A stretch of DNA of 9,219 nucleotides from Bifidobacteriaceae bacterium (GCA_031278665.1 JAITKC010000210.1:1-9219), one strand, 5' to 3'. Shown: positions 1 through 6,403, counted from the stretch's first letter. Made by a program: numbers and translations. The notes: generated by a model from the sequence alone, not told the origin.

Positions 1-1623
1 CACCGGCACGGCTGGCTGGGCCAGGGCGGCTGGCGGAACCGGCACGGCAGGCGGGGCCGGGGTGGCTGGCGGGGCCGGGGTGGCTGGCGGGGCCGGGGCG
101 GCTGGCGGCATCGCGACGGCAGGCGGCGACCACGGCGTGACCGTGGCGGGCTGGAAGCCCCGCCGCTCGCTTGGCGCCGCAAGGCCAGGCGGCCCGAAAA
201 ACGCAGCGTCCGGTTCAACCGAGCCGGGAGCTTCGACCGGGGCACTCGCCTCGGCCGCGAGGGTGGGGCCGCCGAACCGACCGGCCGGTTCCGGCGGCGC
301 CGCGAACCGGAAGTCGGCGGGCTGAGGCGGCAACTCGGGCACCAAATGAGCTGGCACACGCGGGCCGGCCTCAGCTGGCGGCAGCTTGGCGGGCTGAGGG
401 GGCCGGCTGGGCGGGCGGGGTTGCAGAGCCAGAGGCTTGAGGTCGGCGAAAGACCGGACCAGTCTGGCCTCGACGGCCCCGCCCGACGGCTCGGGCGTTT
501 CGGCGCCGCCGGCGAATCCGGCCGACGCCCAGGGCGGCTCCGCCGCATCCGGACCGGCCGGCCGTTCGGCGGCTGGCGGTTCGGCGACTGGCCATTCGGA
601 GGCTGGTGGACCGGCCGGCCGTTCGGCGGCTGGCGGTTCGGCGATTAGCGGACCGGCTGGCCGTTCGGCGGCTGGCGGACCGGCCGGCCGTCGAGTCACG
701 ATTGGGGCAGCCGGCGGTCCAACAACGGCGGGGCCGGGCGACGGCCGCGCGCCGGGCAAGCCAGCCAGCGGATCCGCCGGCGCCGAAGCGGCCGCCAACC
801 TGGCGGCGGCGCGGCTAATCGGCGGGCGCGCGTCGGGCTGGGCGTCGCGGGGCTCCGGGCCGGAGAACCGGTCGGGCCGCGGCATCTCCGATCTCCGCCG
901 GGGGGCCGGCGGCCGGCCGGCGAGCGTCTGCCGAGCAGGCCAAGGGGCGGGCGGCTGAGGCGCACTGTCCAGAGTTTGCGGGATTGGCCGTTGGGCGGGT
1001 GGGGCCGCCGACGGCTGGCGTCGACGCGATTCGGGCGCGGCAGGCGGCGGGCCGGCGGGTGGGGCCGGCGAATCGCCGGAAGTCTGGTCGGGGTCGAAGG
1101 AGCGCCGCGCCGGGCGGCTGCGCTGCGGCGAAGGCGGCGCCAACTCGGCGCGGATCGGGGGTATCGACCCGGTGGTGTAACCATCTAGTTCGCGCTGTCG
1201 GCGCAACTGGGCCCGAGTCAGCGGTCCCGGCGCCTGCGCCGCGGCCGGCGCCGGAACCGACGGCGGTCGCGCTTGCGACCAACTGGACATTCCCGTCTCC
1301 GGCGGAACCGCAGACGCCGGCGCCTGTGGCGCGGCCGACCGAGGCGCGGCATCGGCGACCCAGGGGCGGGACGGGGCGGGCGGCGAAGGCGGAGACGACA
1401 ACGGCGGACCCGGCGCGGCATCGGCGGCCCAGGGGCGGGACGGGGCGGGCGGCGAAGGCGGGGCGCCCCAGGCCCTAAGCCGGGCCGGCGCTGGTTCTAC
1501 AGGCGCGGCATCGGGCACGGGTTGGGGGAAGTTCGGGGCCTGCTCGACGCGGTTGGCCCCATCCGCGGCCGCTTGACGCAAGGCTCGGCGCGTCAAAGGA
1601 TGGTTGTCTTGCACATCGGGCAC
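1..1623 (-). CDS. Pro/Ala-rich low-complexity protein, N-terminal part (runs off left edge)
   Basis: Function not recognised. One minus-strand frame has no stop from 1638 to position 1, while every other frame is interrupted. The first in-frame GTG (1623-1621) follows an upstream in-frame TAA at 1641-1639 and has an AAGG ribosome-binding site 8 nt before it, giving at least 541 residues. The start region reads MPDVQDNHPLTRRALRQ. A second motif of the same kind, LTRAQLRRQREL, lies at residues 135-146 and is followed by GYTTGSIPPI (148-157). Paired 'LTRR/LTRAQLR' and 'TGSIP' motifs are familiar to me from cytoplasmic N-terminal segments of actinobacterial membrane-associated proteins; this is recollection, not a search. 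The rest is dominated by Pro and Ala, with in-frame repeats (AEPPAAERPAGP at 328-339 and 347-358; PPATPA near 506-523), and is probably intrinsically disordered. No membrane segment or folded domain lies inside the window; these may follow beyond it. Caution: stop-free frames are easier by chance at this GC content, and third-position GC looks modest. Confidence 0.7.
   Translation of the reverse strand, partial: MPDVQDNHPLTRRALRQAAADGANRVEQAPNFPQPVPDAAPVEPAPARLRAWGAPPSPPAPSRPWAADAAPGPPLSSPPSPPAPSRPWVADAAPRSAAPQAPASAVPPETGMSSWSQARPPSVPAPAAAQAPGPLTRAQLRRQRELDGYTTGSIPPIRAELAPPSPQRSRPARRSFDPDQTSGDSPAPPAGPPPAAPESRRRQPSAAPPAQRPIPQTLDSAPQPPAPWPARQTLAGRPPAPRRRSEMPRPDRFSGPEPRDAQPDARPPISRAAARLAAASAPADPLAGLPGARPSPGPAVVGPPAAPIVTRRPAGPPAAERPAGPLIAEPPAAERPAGPPASEWPVAEPPAAERPAGPDAAEPPWASAGFAGGAETPEPSGGAVEARLVRSFADLKPLALQPRPPSRPPQPAKLPPAEAGPRVPAHLVPELPPQPADFRFAAPPEPAGRFGGPTLAAEASAPVEAPGSVEPDAAFFGPPGLAAPSERRGFQPATVTPWSPPAVAMPPAAPAPPATPAPPATPAPPAVPVPPAALAQPAVPV
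55..108. repeat. Three tandem 18-bp units inside the Pro/Ala-rich gene
   Basis: Units at 55-72, 73-90 and 91-108 are identical except for one T-to-C change in the third. On the minus strand each encodes six residues (PPATPA, the changed copy PPAAPA). The period is a multiple of three, so copy-number change keeps the reading frame. Confidence 0.85.
551..690. repeat. Imperfect in-frame repeats encoding AEPPAAERPAGP
   Basis: A 37-bp segment at 551-587 recurs identically at 608-644 (offset 57). A 29-bp near-copy lies at 650-678 (offset 42) and a 14-bp copy at 677-690 (offset 27). All offsets are multiples of three, consistent with expansion inside a coding sequence on the minus strand. Confidence 0.85.
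1343..1515. repeat. 50-bp direct repeat, two copies plus a third fragment
   Basis: 1343-1392 and 1412-1461 match at nearly every base (visible difference in the GCGACCC/GCGGCCC segment). A fragment of the same unit, beginning GGCGCGGCATCGG, is at 1502-1515. The 69-bp offset is in frame. On the minus strand the copies read as SPPAPSRPW followed by A/V and ADAAP. Confidence 0.85.
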
Positions 1624-1774
1624 GCAGTTGACCTTAGCTTATGGTCCTGTGGGAGCCGAATACCCAGGTCATCGCCGACCCGGACGGGCAAGCCCCGACG
1701 GCAACCAAGTTCAGCCGCGCGCCCTCGGGGGCACATGGCGCCCAACCGGTAGGATGGCCCAGCCGGCCGGCCAG

Positions 1775-1797
1775 ACAGATGGCTGAACAGATGGCTG
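1775..1797. repeat. Paired 11-bp direct repeat upstream of the methyltransferase
   Basis: ACAGATGGCTG occurs at 1775-1785 and 1787-1797, a 12-bp period, ending 27 bp before the methyltransferase start and so probably in its 5' leader or promoter-proximal region. It could be a protein-binding site or simply a small duplication; the sequence does not decide. Confidence 0.6.
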
Positions 1798-1810
1798 GGC
1801 GGACCGGTCG

Positions 1811-1824
1811 GGAGAGGAGAGGGG
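1811..1824 (+). promoter_or_regulatory. Purine-rich ribosome-binding site of the methyltransferase
   Basis: GGAGAGGAGAGGGG directly precedes the ATG at 1825. An AGGAG core (1815-1819) sits 5 nt from the ATG. This supports 1825 as the start even though the first ~30 residues are low complexity. Confidence 0.75.
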
Positions 1825-3027
1825 ATGGCTCCAGCGAACCCAGCCCCGGCGGAGGCGCCGTGGTCGTCTTCAGGCGCCCAGACCCGGCGTCCGGGCGCGT
1901 TCGACGGCGACGGCCTTGACGCGACCGAGGAGGCGGAATACCTCACTCGCCAGCTCATCACCTGCATCGGCAACAAACGCTTCCTGGCCGGCCACCTGCG
2001 GCGAGCCGTCGCTAAAATCCGGGACGAAGTCGGGGGCCGACCGCTCACGGCCGTCGATCTGTTTTCCGGGTCCGGCCTGGTGGCGCGGATTATGAAATGT
2101 GATGCCAGTCTGGTGATCGCGAACGACCTGGAACGCTACTCCGAAGTCGTCAACACCTGTTACCTGGCCAACCGATCCGATGCCGATCTCGGCTTGGTCC
2201 GCAAATGGGTGGACGATCTGAACAAGGAGGCCGCCGCCGGGGCCAACCCGGGCGGGTTCATCCAGCGGCAGTACGCGCCGGCCGACGATCACGCCATCCA
2301 ACCCGGCGAGCGAGTCTTCTACACCGCGGACAACGCCCGGCGCCTGGACTTCTACGCCCAGGCGATTCCCGTGGCGCCGGACCACATCCGGCCGTTTTTG
2401 TACGGTCCGCTGCTGTCGAGCGCCTCGGTGCACGCCAACACGGCCGGGGTGTTCAAGGGCTTCTACAAGGACAAGACCACCGGCGTCGGCAAATTCGGCG
2501 CCGCCCAAGGCGACGCCCTGGCCCGCATCTTGGCCCCGATCACCCTTGACGTCCCGGTCCTCAGCCCGCGCGCCACGCGCTCGCGCGTGCTCCGCCGGGA
2601 CGCCAACGCCTTGGCTCGAAACCTGCCCCGGGTCGATGTCGCCTACATCGACCCGCCGTACAACCAGCATCCCTACGGGTCGAACTATTTCATGCTCAAC
2701 CTGCTGGTCGACTATCAGGAGCCGACTGCCACCAGCCGGGTGTCCGGGATTCCGGCCGGCTGGAACCGCTCGCGCTACAACGTTCGCAAGGACTCGCTTC
2801 CCCAGTTGCGCGACCTCCTCGACCACATCGACGCCGCCTATCTGCTGGTTTCATTCAACGCCGAGGGCTTCATCCCAATCGGCGATTTGCGGTCGACTCT
2901 TGAAGAATTCGGCGCGGTCGAAGAAGCCGTGATTCCGTACAACGCCTTTCGGGGCAGCCGTAATTTGCGGCGCCGCGGAATTCACGTCGACGAGCACCTG
3001 TTCGTGGTGCGCCGGCATAAGGCGTAG
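1825..3027 (+). CDS. D12-class N6-adenine DNA methyltransferase, orphan
   Basis: Transfers a methyl group from S-adenosylmethionine to N6 of adenine in a specific DNA sequence. The 400-residue product has the alpha-class motif order. GNKRFL (residues 49-54) is motif X, the N-terminal AdoMet-binding block. DLFSGSG (78-84) is motif I, and NDLE (100-103) fits motif II. A long middle section (about 110-270), probably containing target recognition, is followed by DPPYNQHPYGSNYFM (276-290), whose DPPY is the catalytic motif IV. All key residues are present and nothing is truncated. The first ~30 residues are Pro/Ser/Ala-rich and precede the conserved domain. No restriction endonuclease, specificity subunit or DNA-repair gene is adjacent in the window, so it looks like an orphan; a partner elsewhere is not excluded. 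Recognition sequence cannot be inferred. The divergent neighbour and the following lipoprotein suggest no shared pathway. Confidence 0.9.
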   Translation: MAPANPAPAEAPWSSSGAQTRRPGAFDGDGLDATEEAEYLTRQLITCIGNKRFLAGHLRRAVAKIRDEVGGRPLTAVDLFSGSGLVARIMKCDASLVIANDLERYSEVVNTCYLANRSDADLGLVRKWVDDLNKEAAAGANPGGFIQRQYAPADDHAIQPGERVFYTADNARRLDFYAQAIPVAPDHIRPFLYGPLLSSASVHANTAGVFKGFYKDKTTGVGKFGAAQGDALARILAPITLDVPVLSPRATRSRVLRRDANALARNLPRVDVAYIDPPYNQHPYGSNYFMLNLLVDYQEPTATSRVSGIPAGWNRSRYNVRKDSLPQLRDLLDHIDAAYLLVSFNAEGFIPIGDLRSTLEEFGAVEEAVIPYNAFRGSRNLRRRGIHVDEHLFVVRRHKA

Positions 3028-3080
3028 CCGTGGGCGAACGAGCGCGTCTTCGTCGCATCCGCCGATTGTCCGCCGGCGAA

Positions 3081-3101
3081 CCCGCCGCGGCGGGCATTTA
3101 T
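3081..3101 (+). terminator. Possible intrinsic terminator after the methyltransferase
   Basis: CCCGCCGCGGCGGG (3081-3094) is a perfect palindrome able to form a five-pair GC stem with a CGCG loop. It is followed by CATTTAT, the only T-rich stretch nearby. It lies 54 bp past the stop codon. The T tract is short, so termination is plausible but weakly supported. Confidence 0.4.
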
Positions 3102-3114
3102 CTAGTTCGCAACC

Positions 3115-3121
3115 GGAAAGG
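3115..3121 (+). promoter_or_regulatory. Ribosome-binding site deciding a TTG start
   Basis: GGAAAGG ends 8 nt before TTG at 3130. In this frame an in-frame TAG (3103-3105) rules out anything further upstream, so TTG is the first possible start and the only one that preserves the signal peptide. Confidence 0.65.
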
Positions 3122-3129
3122 CCGAGGGT

Positions 3130-4251
3130 TTGTCGACTAACCGCACCCGAGTTCCCGTTCAGATCGCCGCCGGCGCCTTGGCGGCCGCCGCCGTCTTCGG
3201 CTTGACCGCCTGTTCGGGCGCCAAGCCGCCGGCCGGGACGCCCGCGTCCAGTCCGGCGTCCGTCAGTCCGGGCGCCGCCCAACCGACCTCAGACGCGACC
3301 GCGCCGGACGCTCCCGGCGGGGGCGACGCCGGTGGCGCCGCCGGGGACGCCGCCGCGGCCGCCGCGGCCGCCCAATGGCTGGTCCAGAACCTGGCCGACG
3401 GCACACACGCCGAAATCGAATATGACAACGAGATGTTCAATGACGGCGGCCTGACGATCGACGCCATGTGGGCGCTGGTCGCGGCCGGCCAAACCGAGGC
3501 CGCCGGCAAAGCGGCCGACTGGTTGGCCCAGCGGGGCAACGCGATCGACTACGCCGGCGACGGCGAACAGGCCGCCTACCCCAGCGCCATGGGAAAACTC
3601 GGGTTGGCCTATCTGACTCCCGGAGTCGCCCCGGCGCCGCAATACAAGTCGGCGCCGGACCTGGCCGGGTTGATCGCCGGCCGGCTGAGCCCCGAGGGGC
3701 GCTTTCGCGACATTTCCGAATGGGGGGACAACTCGACCCCGGCCGGTCAGGCCTTCGACATACTGCTGCTGGTCAAACTGGGCGCCCTGGACGGTTTGAC
3801 GGCTGACCCGGTGGCCGGCCTAGAGGCGATCGCCTGCCCGGACGGCTCCTATCCGGAGGCGTTCGACGCCGATCCGCCTTGTCTGGGCGACGTCGCCACG
3901 ACGGCGATCATCGCCCAGGCGCTCCTCGCCGCCGGCCAGACGCAGGCCGCCGACCGGGCTTTCGACCACCTGTTGGCCGCTCAAGTCGAGTCCGGCCGCT
4001 GGCAGAGCTTCGGGACCGACTCGGTCAGCGCGACGGCGTTGGCCGTCGCCGCCCTCGGCCTGGTCGACACCCCGGAGGCCAAGAACGCCGCCGCGCTCGG
4101 CCTGGCCGCGCTTCGGGGCTGGCAGTTGGCCCGAACCGGGGCATTCCCGGCCGCCGATGCCGCCGAGGGCGAACTGCGCGCGACCGCCCACGGCATCCTC
4201 GCCCTGACCGGGACCAGTCACCTGGATCTCCTGGGCATCCCGCCCGGCTGA
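3130..4251 (+). CDS. Secreted lipoprotein with terpene-cyclase-like alpha-helical repeats
   Basis: The 373-residue product begins with a lipoprotein signal peptide: basic N-region (NRTR), a hydrophobic Ala-rich stretch (about 10-25) and the lipobox LTAC with Cys28 as the lipid-bearing residue. It is therefore expected on the outer face of the cytoplasmic membrane. Residues 29-75 form an Ala/Pro/Gly linker. From about 77 to the end there are repeated helical pairs (AAQWLVQNL; GGLTIDAMWALVAAGQ; STPAGQAFDILLLVKLG; VATTAIIAQALLAAGQ; SVSATALAVAALG), the pattern of alpha/alpha barrels of the prenyltransferase/squalene-oxidase-repeat superfamily. Secreted members of that fold include the cobalamin-carrier family, so ligand binding is a reasonable guess. 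The acidic catalytic DXDD-type motif of cyclases is not evident, arguing against a cyclase. Cys236 and Cys251 could form a disulfide. No transporter gene is adjacent. The fold call is fairly firm; the ligand is unknown. Confidence 0.8.
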   Translation: MSTNRTRVPVQIAAGALAAAAVFGLTACSGAKPPAGTPASSPASVSPGAAQPTSDATAPDAPGGGDAGGAAGDAAAAAAAAQWLVQNLADGTHAEIEYDNEMFNDGGLTIDAMWALVAAGQTEAAGKAADWLAQRGNAIDYAGDGEQAAYPSAMGKLGLAYLTPGVAPAPQYKSAPDLAGLIAGRLSPEGRFRDISEWGDNSTPAGQAFDILLLVKLGALDGLTADPVAGLEAIACPDGSYPEAFDADPPCLGDVATTAIIAQALLAAGQTQAADRAFDHLLAAQVESGRWQSFGTDSVSATALAVAALGLVDTPEAKNAAALGLAALRGWQLARTGAFPAADAAEGELRATAHGILALTGTSHLDLLGIPPG

Positions 4252-4257
4252 CCAGAC

Positions 4258-4292
4258 CGGCGCGCGGTCCGCGCCGTCATCGGCCGCCGATG
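4258..4292. terminator. Two GC hairpins in the convergent gap
   Basis: Between the converging stop codons, CGGCGCG (4258-4264) pairs perfectly with CGCGCCG (4270-4276) around a 5-nt loop. Immediately after, CATCGGC/GCCGATG (4278-4284 and 4286-4292) forms a second inverted repeat. No T tract follows on either strand. They could act as a bidirectional transcription barrier, but this is inference from position. Confidence 0.35.
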
Positions 4293-4320
4293 CCGACCGC
4301 TCACCCGCCCGGCCGGCGCC

Positions 4321-4938
4321 TCAGCTCGTGGGGGCGGCCCCCATGCCGGCCAGGATCGACTCGACGGCGACGCAGGCGGGGATCGGCTCGATCTCCGCCG
4401 CCGGGTCGAACGCCAACTCCCCTTCGACCAGCAGCGACTGGAAATCCCCGCCCAGGATCACATCGACGCTGGCGTCCGCGCGCCGGTCAAGCGTTATGAC
4501 GACGCCTTCGGGGAAGAACTCGGCCACGGTGTAGGCGTCGTTCACGCCGGCCGCCCCGACGACCAGTTTGGCCAAGCCGTCATAGCTCGCGGCGTTTCCG
4601 GTAGTCGGCTCCGGGAAGCCGTAGGCGGCCAGAGTCTCAGCCGTCGCGCCCGCCAAACCGTCCCGGTTGGTGCCGTTCAAGACCTTGACCGCGACCGCCG
4701 CCGGGGCCGGATAGGTCGCCCCGGTCCCCACCGGGCAGGGAGCCGCCAGGGCTTCGGGACTGGCGCTCGGCTTATATTTGAAAGCCTCGTGGAAGGGCGC
4801 GTCCAAGTACCCGGTCCACATGCCGACGGCGGCCGCGAGCACCAGCGCCAGCGCGCCGATCAGCAGGGTGTAGACGGCGGTCTGCCGCCAGCGCAGATGC
4901 CGGCGGCGCGACTCCGGCGTGCTCCTAGGCGCTTTCAC
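4321..4938 (-). CDS. LytR C-terminal-domain membrane protein
   Basis: A 205-residue product with a basic cytoplasmic N-terminus (RRRHLRWR, 11-18), one transmembrane segment (about 20-40) and an extracytoplasmic remainder, so type II topology. Residues about 82-165 match the LytR_C fold by pattern: VAVKVLNGTNRDGLAGATAE begins the domain, with the conserved V-x-V-x-N-G-T block followed by a helix and a later strand reading GVVITL. LytR_C domains occur at the C-terminus of LytR-CpsA-Psr enzymes and as stand-alone membrane proteins in actinobacteria; the catalytic LCP domain is absent here, so no ligase activity is expected. Cys68 and Cys189 may pair. The GTG start at 4938 overlaps the end of the upstream gene by 14 nt, implying translational coupling. 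An envelope role is likely; its precise job is unknown. Confidence 0.85.
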   Translation of the reverse strand: MKAPRSTPESRRRHLRWRQTAVYTLLIGALALVLAAAVGMWTGYLDAPFHEAFKYKPSASPEALAAPCPVGTGATYPAPAAVAVKVLNGTNRDGLAGATAETLAAYGFPEPTTGNAASYDGLAKLVVGAAGVNDAYTVAEFFPEGVVITLDRRADASVDVILGGDFQSLLVEGELAFDPAAEIEPIPACVAVESILAGMGAAPTS

Positions 4939-5266
4939 CGGCGTTTCCGTCCGCCGGGGCGGTTTCCAGCTCGTCCAAATTGAGGACTCTGGCGTGAAGC
5001 GACCCGCGGCCGCGCAGCGCCGCCCGGACCGCCCGATGCAGCCCGTCCTCGAGGTAATAGGCGCCGCGCCAATAGATCACATGGGCGAACAGGTCGCCGT
5101 AAAAAGTCGAGTCCTCGGCCAACAGGCTGGCCAAATCGAGAGTCGCCTTGGTGGTGATCAATTCGGCCAAGCGGACCTGGCGCGGCGGAACCTTGGACCA
5201 CTGCCGCGAGGACACGAACCCGTGCTCGGGATACGGCCGCGAGTCGGCGATGGCGCGGAAGATCAC
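4925..5266 (-). CDS. Small actinobacterial 'VapB-family antitoxin'-like protein
   Basis: A 113-residue protein if started at GTG 5266 (MIFRAI...). The conserved core contains PYPEHG, PPRQVRL, LLAEDSTFYGDLFAHV and YYLEDGLHRAVRAAL, a set I recognise from a widespread actinobacterial family often labelled 'type II toxin-antitoxin VapB family antitoxin' and commonly placed before a LytR_C gene, as here. No PIN-domain toxin lies next to it, so that label should be treated with doubt. It has no signal peptide or membrane helix and is presumably cytoplasmic. The open frame extends upstream to 5404, but that would overlap the first 63 nt of the divergent aldolase, remove the promoter gap and include a rare TTA codon, so the GTG at 5266 is preferred. 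The complement of 5275-5280 reads TAGACT, 8 nt before this GTG, suggesting a leaderless or near-leaderless mRNA. The 3' end overlaps the LytR_C gene by 14 nt. Confidence 0.8.
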   Translation of the reverse strand: MIFRAIADSRPYPEHGFVSSRQWSKVPPRQVRLAELITTKATLDLASLLAEDSTFYGDLFAHVIYWRGAYYLEDGLHRAVRAALRGRGSLHARVLNLDELETAPADGNAGESA

Positions 5267-5274
5267 AAGGCGTA

Positions 5275-5280
5275 AGTCTA
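5275..5280 (-). promoter_or_regulatory. Candidate -10 box for the VapB-like/LytR_C operon
   Basis: On the minus strand TAGACT fits the actinobacterial TANNNT -10 form and ends 8 nt before GTG 5266. No Shine-Dalgarno sequence is visible between them, so the mRNA probably starts at or one base before the start codon. No clear -35 is visible. Confidence 0.45.
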
Positions 5281-5305
5281 CGTAATCGCCTGCCCGGCGC
5301 GGTCC

Positions 5306-5335
5306 TTCAATCGGGCTACGTCCGAGGGATATAAC
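5306..5335 (+). promoter_or_regulatory. Candidate promoter of the threonine aldolase gene
   Basis: A -10 box TATAAC (5330-5335) lies 18 nt after a weak -35 TTCAAT (5306-5311). Initiation 6-7 nt past the -10 would fall at the GTG at 5342, giving a leaderless mRNA. A GAGGG at 5324-5328 could instead serve as a distant Shine-Dalgarno for a longer transcript; the two readings are mutually exclusive. Confidence 0.5.
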
Positions 5336-5341
5336 TGATGG

Positions 5342-6403
5342 GTGCAAATCGAAGCGGATTTCCGATCCGACACGGTAACCCGTCCCTCGCCGGCGATGCG
5401 CCAAGCCATGGCCGAGGCCCGCGTCGGCGACGACGTGATCGACCGCGACCCGACTGTCGCCGAACTCGAAGCCCGCACGGCCGAACTAGTCGGCCAGCAG
5501 GCCGGTCTGTTCATGCCGTCGGGCTCGATGTCGAACCTGGTCGCCGTGATGACCCAGACTGGTCGCGGCGAGCGTTTTCTGGCCCCGCGCCACGCCCACG
5601 TCTTGTCCCATGAGCTGGGAACCTCGGCTTGGATCGGCGGCGCCATAGCGCTGGAGTTGCCCTGGACCAGGGCCCCTGGGGTGCCCTCGGCCGACGACCT
5701 GGCGGCCGTCGCGGCCGAGGAGTCGCGCCCCGGCGCCTACTACGACTTGGCCACCCGCCTGGTCTGCCTCGAGAACACCCACAACCACGGCGGCGGCCAC
5801 TACATTCCCCGTTCCGAGGCCCAGGATTTGTACGATGTCGCGCACCAGGCCGGGTGGGCGGTCCACTTGGACGGGGCCAGGCTTTGGCACGCCGCCGCCG
5901 CCCAGTCCATTAGCCCGGCCGAGGCGGCCGGGCCGGCCGACAGCGTCAGCGTCTGCTTCTCGAAGGGACTCGGCGCGCCGGTCGGCTCGATGCTCTGCGC
6001 CAGCCGGGAGCTGATCGACCGGGCCCGGCGCTGGCGCAAAGCCCTCGGCGGCGGACTGCGCCAGTCCGGCGTGCTGGCGGCGGCCGCCTTGGTGGCCCTG
6101 GACCAAGAGCTGCCCCGGATCGACCAGGACCGGCGGCGGGCCCAGATCCTGGCCGCCGCCCTGCGGCGGCTCGGCCTGGAGGTCGCCGAACCGCCGACCA
6201 ACATTGTCCTAGTCGCCCCCGACCGCTTGTCCACCGCCGGCGAACTCGCCCTGGCCTGGCAGGAGGCGGGCGTCGGCTGTATGGCCATGGGGCCTTATGT
6301 GCGCTTGGTCACCCATCGCGACATCGACGACCAAATCCTCGCCCGCGGAATCGAACTCCTGACCGAAGGCGCCGCCCGCCTGCGGGCCCGGCGCGCCGAC
6401 TGA
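5342..6403 (+). CDS. ltaE: Low-specificity threonine aldolase (PLP-dependent)
   Basis: A pyridoxal-phosphate enzyme of the beta-eliminating-lyase/threonine aldolase family that splits threonine or allo-threonine into glycine and acetaldehyde in the cytosol; stereopreference cannot be read from the sequence. The 353 residues match the usual family length. N-terminal FRSDTVTRPSPAMRQAM (7-23) is the family signature, followed by GDDV (29-32) and the PLP-phosphate region MPSGSMSN (58-65). ENTHNHGGG (144-152), HLDGARLWHA (175-184; Asp177 contacts the PLP ring nitrogen) and CFSKGLGAPVGS (205-216; Lys208 forms the Schiff base) follow. All catalytic residues are intact. GTG 5342 is preferred because it begins exactly at the conserved N-terminus; the nearby ATG at 5338 is in another frame that soon ends. 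It is divergent from the VapB-like/LytR_C pair and convergent with the PBP gene, so monocistronic. Confidence 0.93.
   Translation: MQIEADFRSDTVTRPSPAMRQAMAEARVGDDVIDRDPTVAELEARTAELVGQQAGLFMPSGSMSNLVAVMTQTGRGERFLAPRHAHVLSHELGTSAWIGGAIALELPWTRAPGVPSADDLAAVAAEESRPGAYYDLATRLVCLENTHNHGGGHYIPRSEAQDLYDVAHQAGWAVHLDGARLWHAAAAQSISPAEAAGPADSVSVCFSKGLGAPVGSMLCASRELIDRARRWRKALGGGLRQSGVLAAAALVALDQELPRIDQDRRRAQILAAALRRLGLEVAEPPTNIVLVAPDRLSTAGELALAWQEAGVGCMAMGPYVRLVTHRDIDDQILARGIELLTEGAARLRARRAD

Larger units (their letters stand above)
1624..1824. other. Divergent intergenic region
   Basis: About 200 bp separate the two divergent starts. For the minus gene, the complement of 1636-1641 reads TAAGCT (a TANNNT -10 type) but no convincing -35 sits upstream. 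For the plus gene, TAGGAT at 1750-1755 is the best -10-like hexamer, again without a good -35. An 11-bp direct repeat ACAGATGGCTG is at 1775-1785 and 1787-1797. No gene is evident here. Confidence 0.5.

Noticed and set aside
437..1478. Plus-strand open frames of 162-173 codons in the Pro/Ala-rich region
   Set aside because: They lack recognisable motifs and convincing ribosome-binding sites, are separate short frames, and lie opposite the single uninterrupted minus frame that has a proper start and repeat-preserved phase.
1870..2826. 318-codon minus-strand frame opposite the methyltransferase
   Set aside because: It is antisense to a gene with conserved catalytic motifs and has no family signature of its own; long antisense frames are expected at this GC content.
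1183..3110. ATCTAGTTCGC shared by 1183-1193 and the methyltransferase-lipoprotein gap (near 3100-3110)
   Set aside because: Only 11 bp, one copy inside a coding frame and the other intergenic, without symmetry or shared context; likely coincidence.
4925..5266. A toxin-antitoxin module
   Set aside because: Only the antitoxin-like family label would suggest it; the partner gene encodes a LytR_C membrane protein, and no PIN, RelE or similar toxin is present.
5267..5404. Upstream extension of the VapB-like gene
   Set aside because: It would overlap the conserved start of the threonine aldolase, contains a rare TTA codon and crosses the promoter region; the family core begins at MIFRAI.
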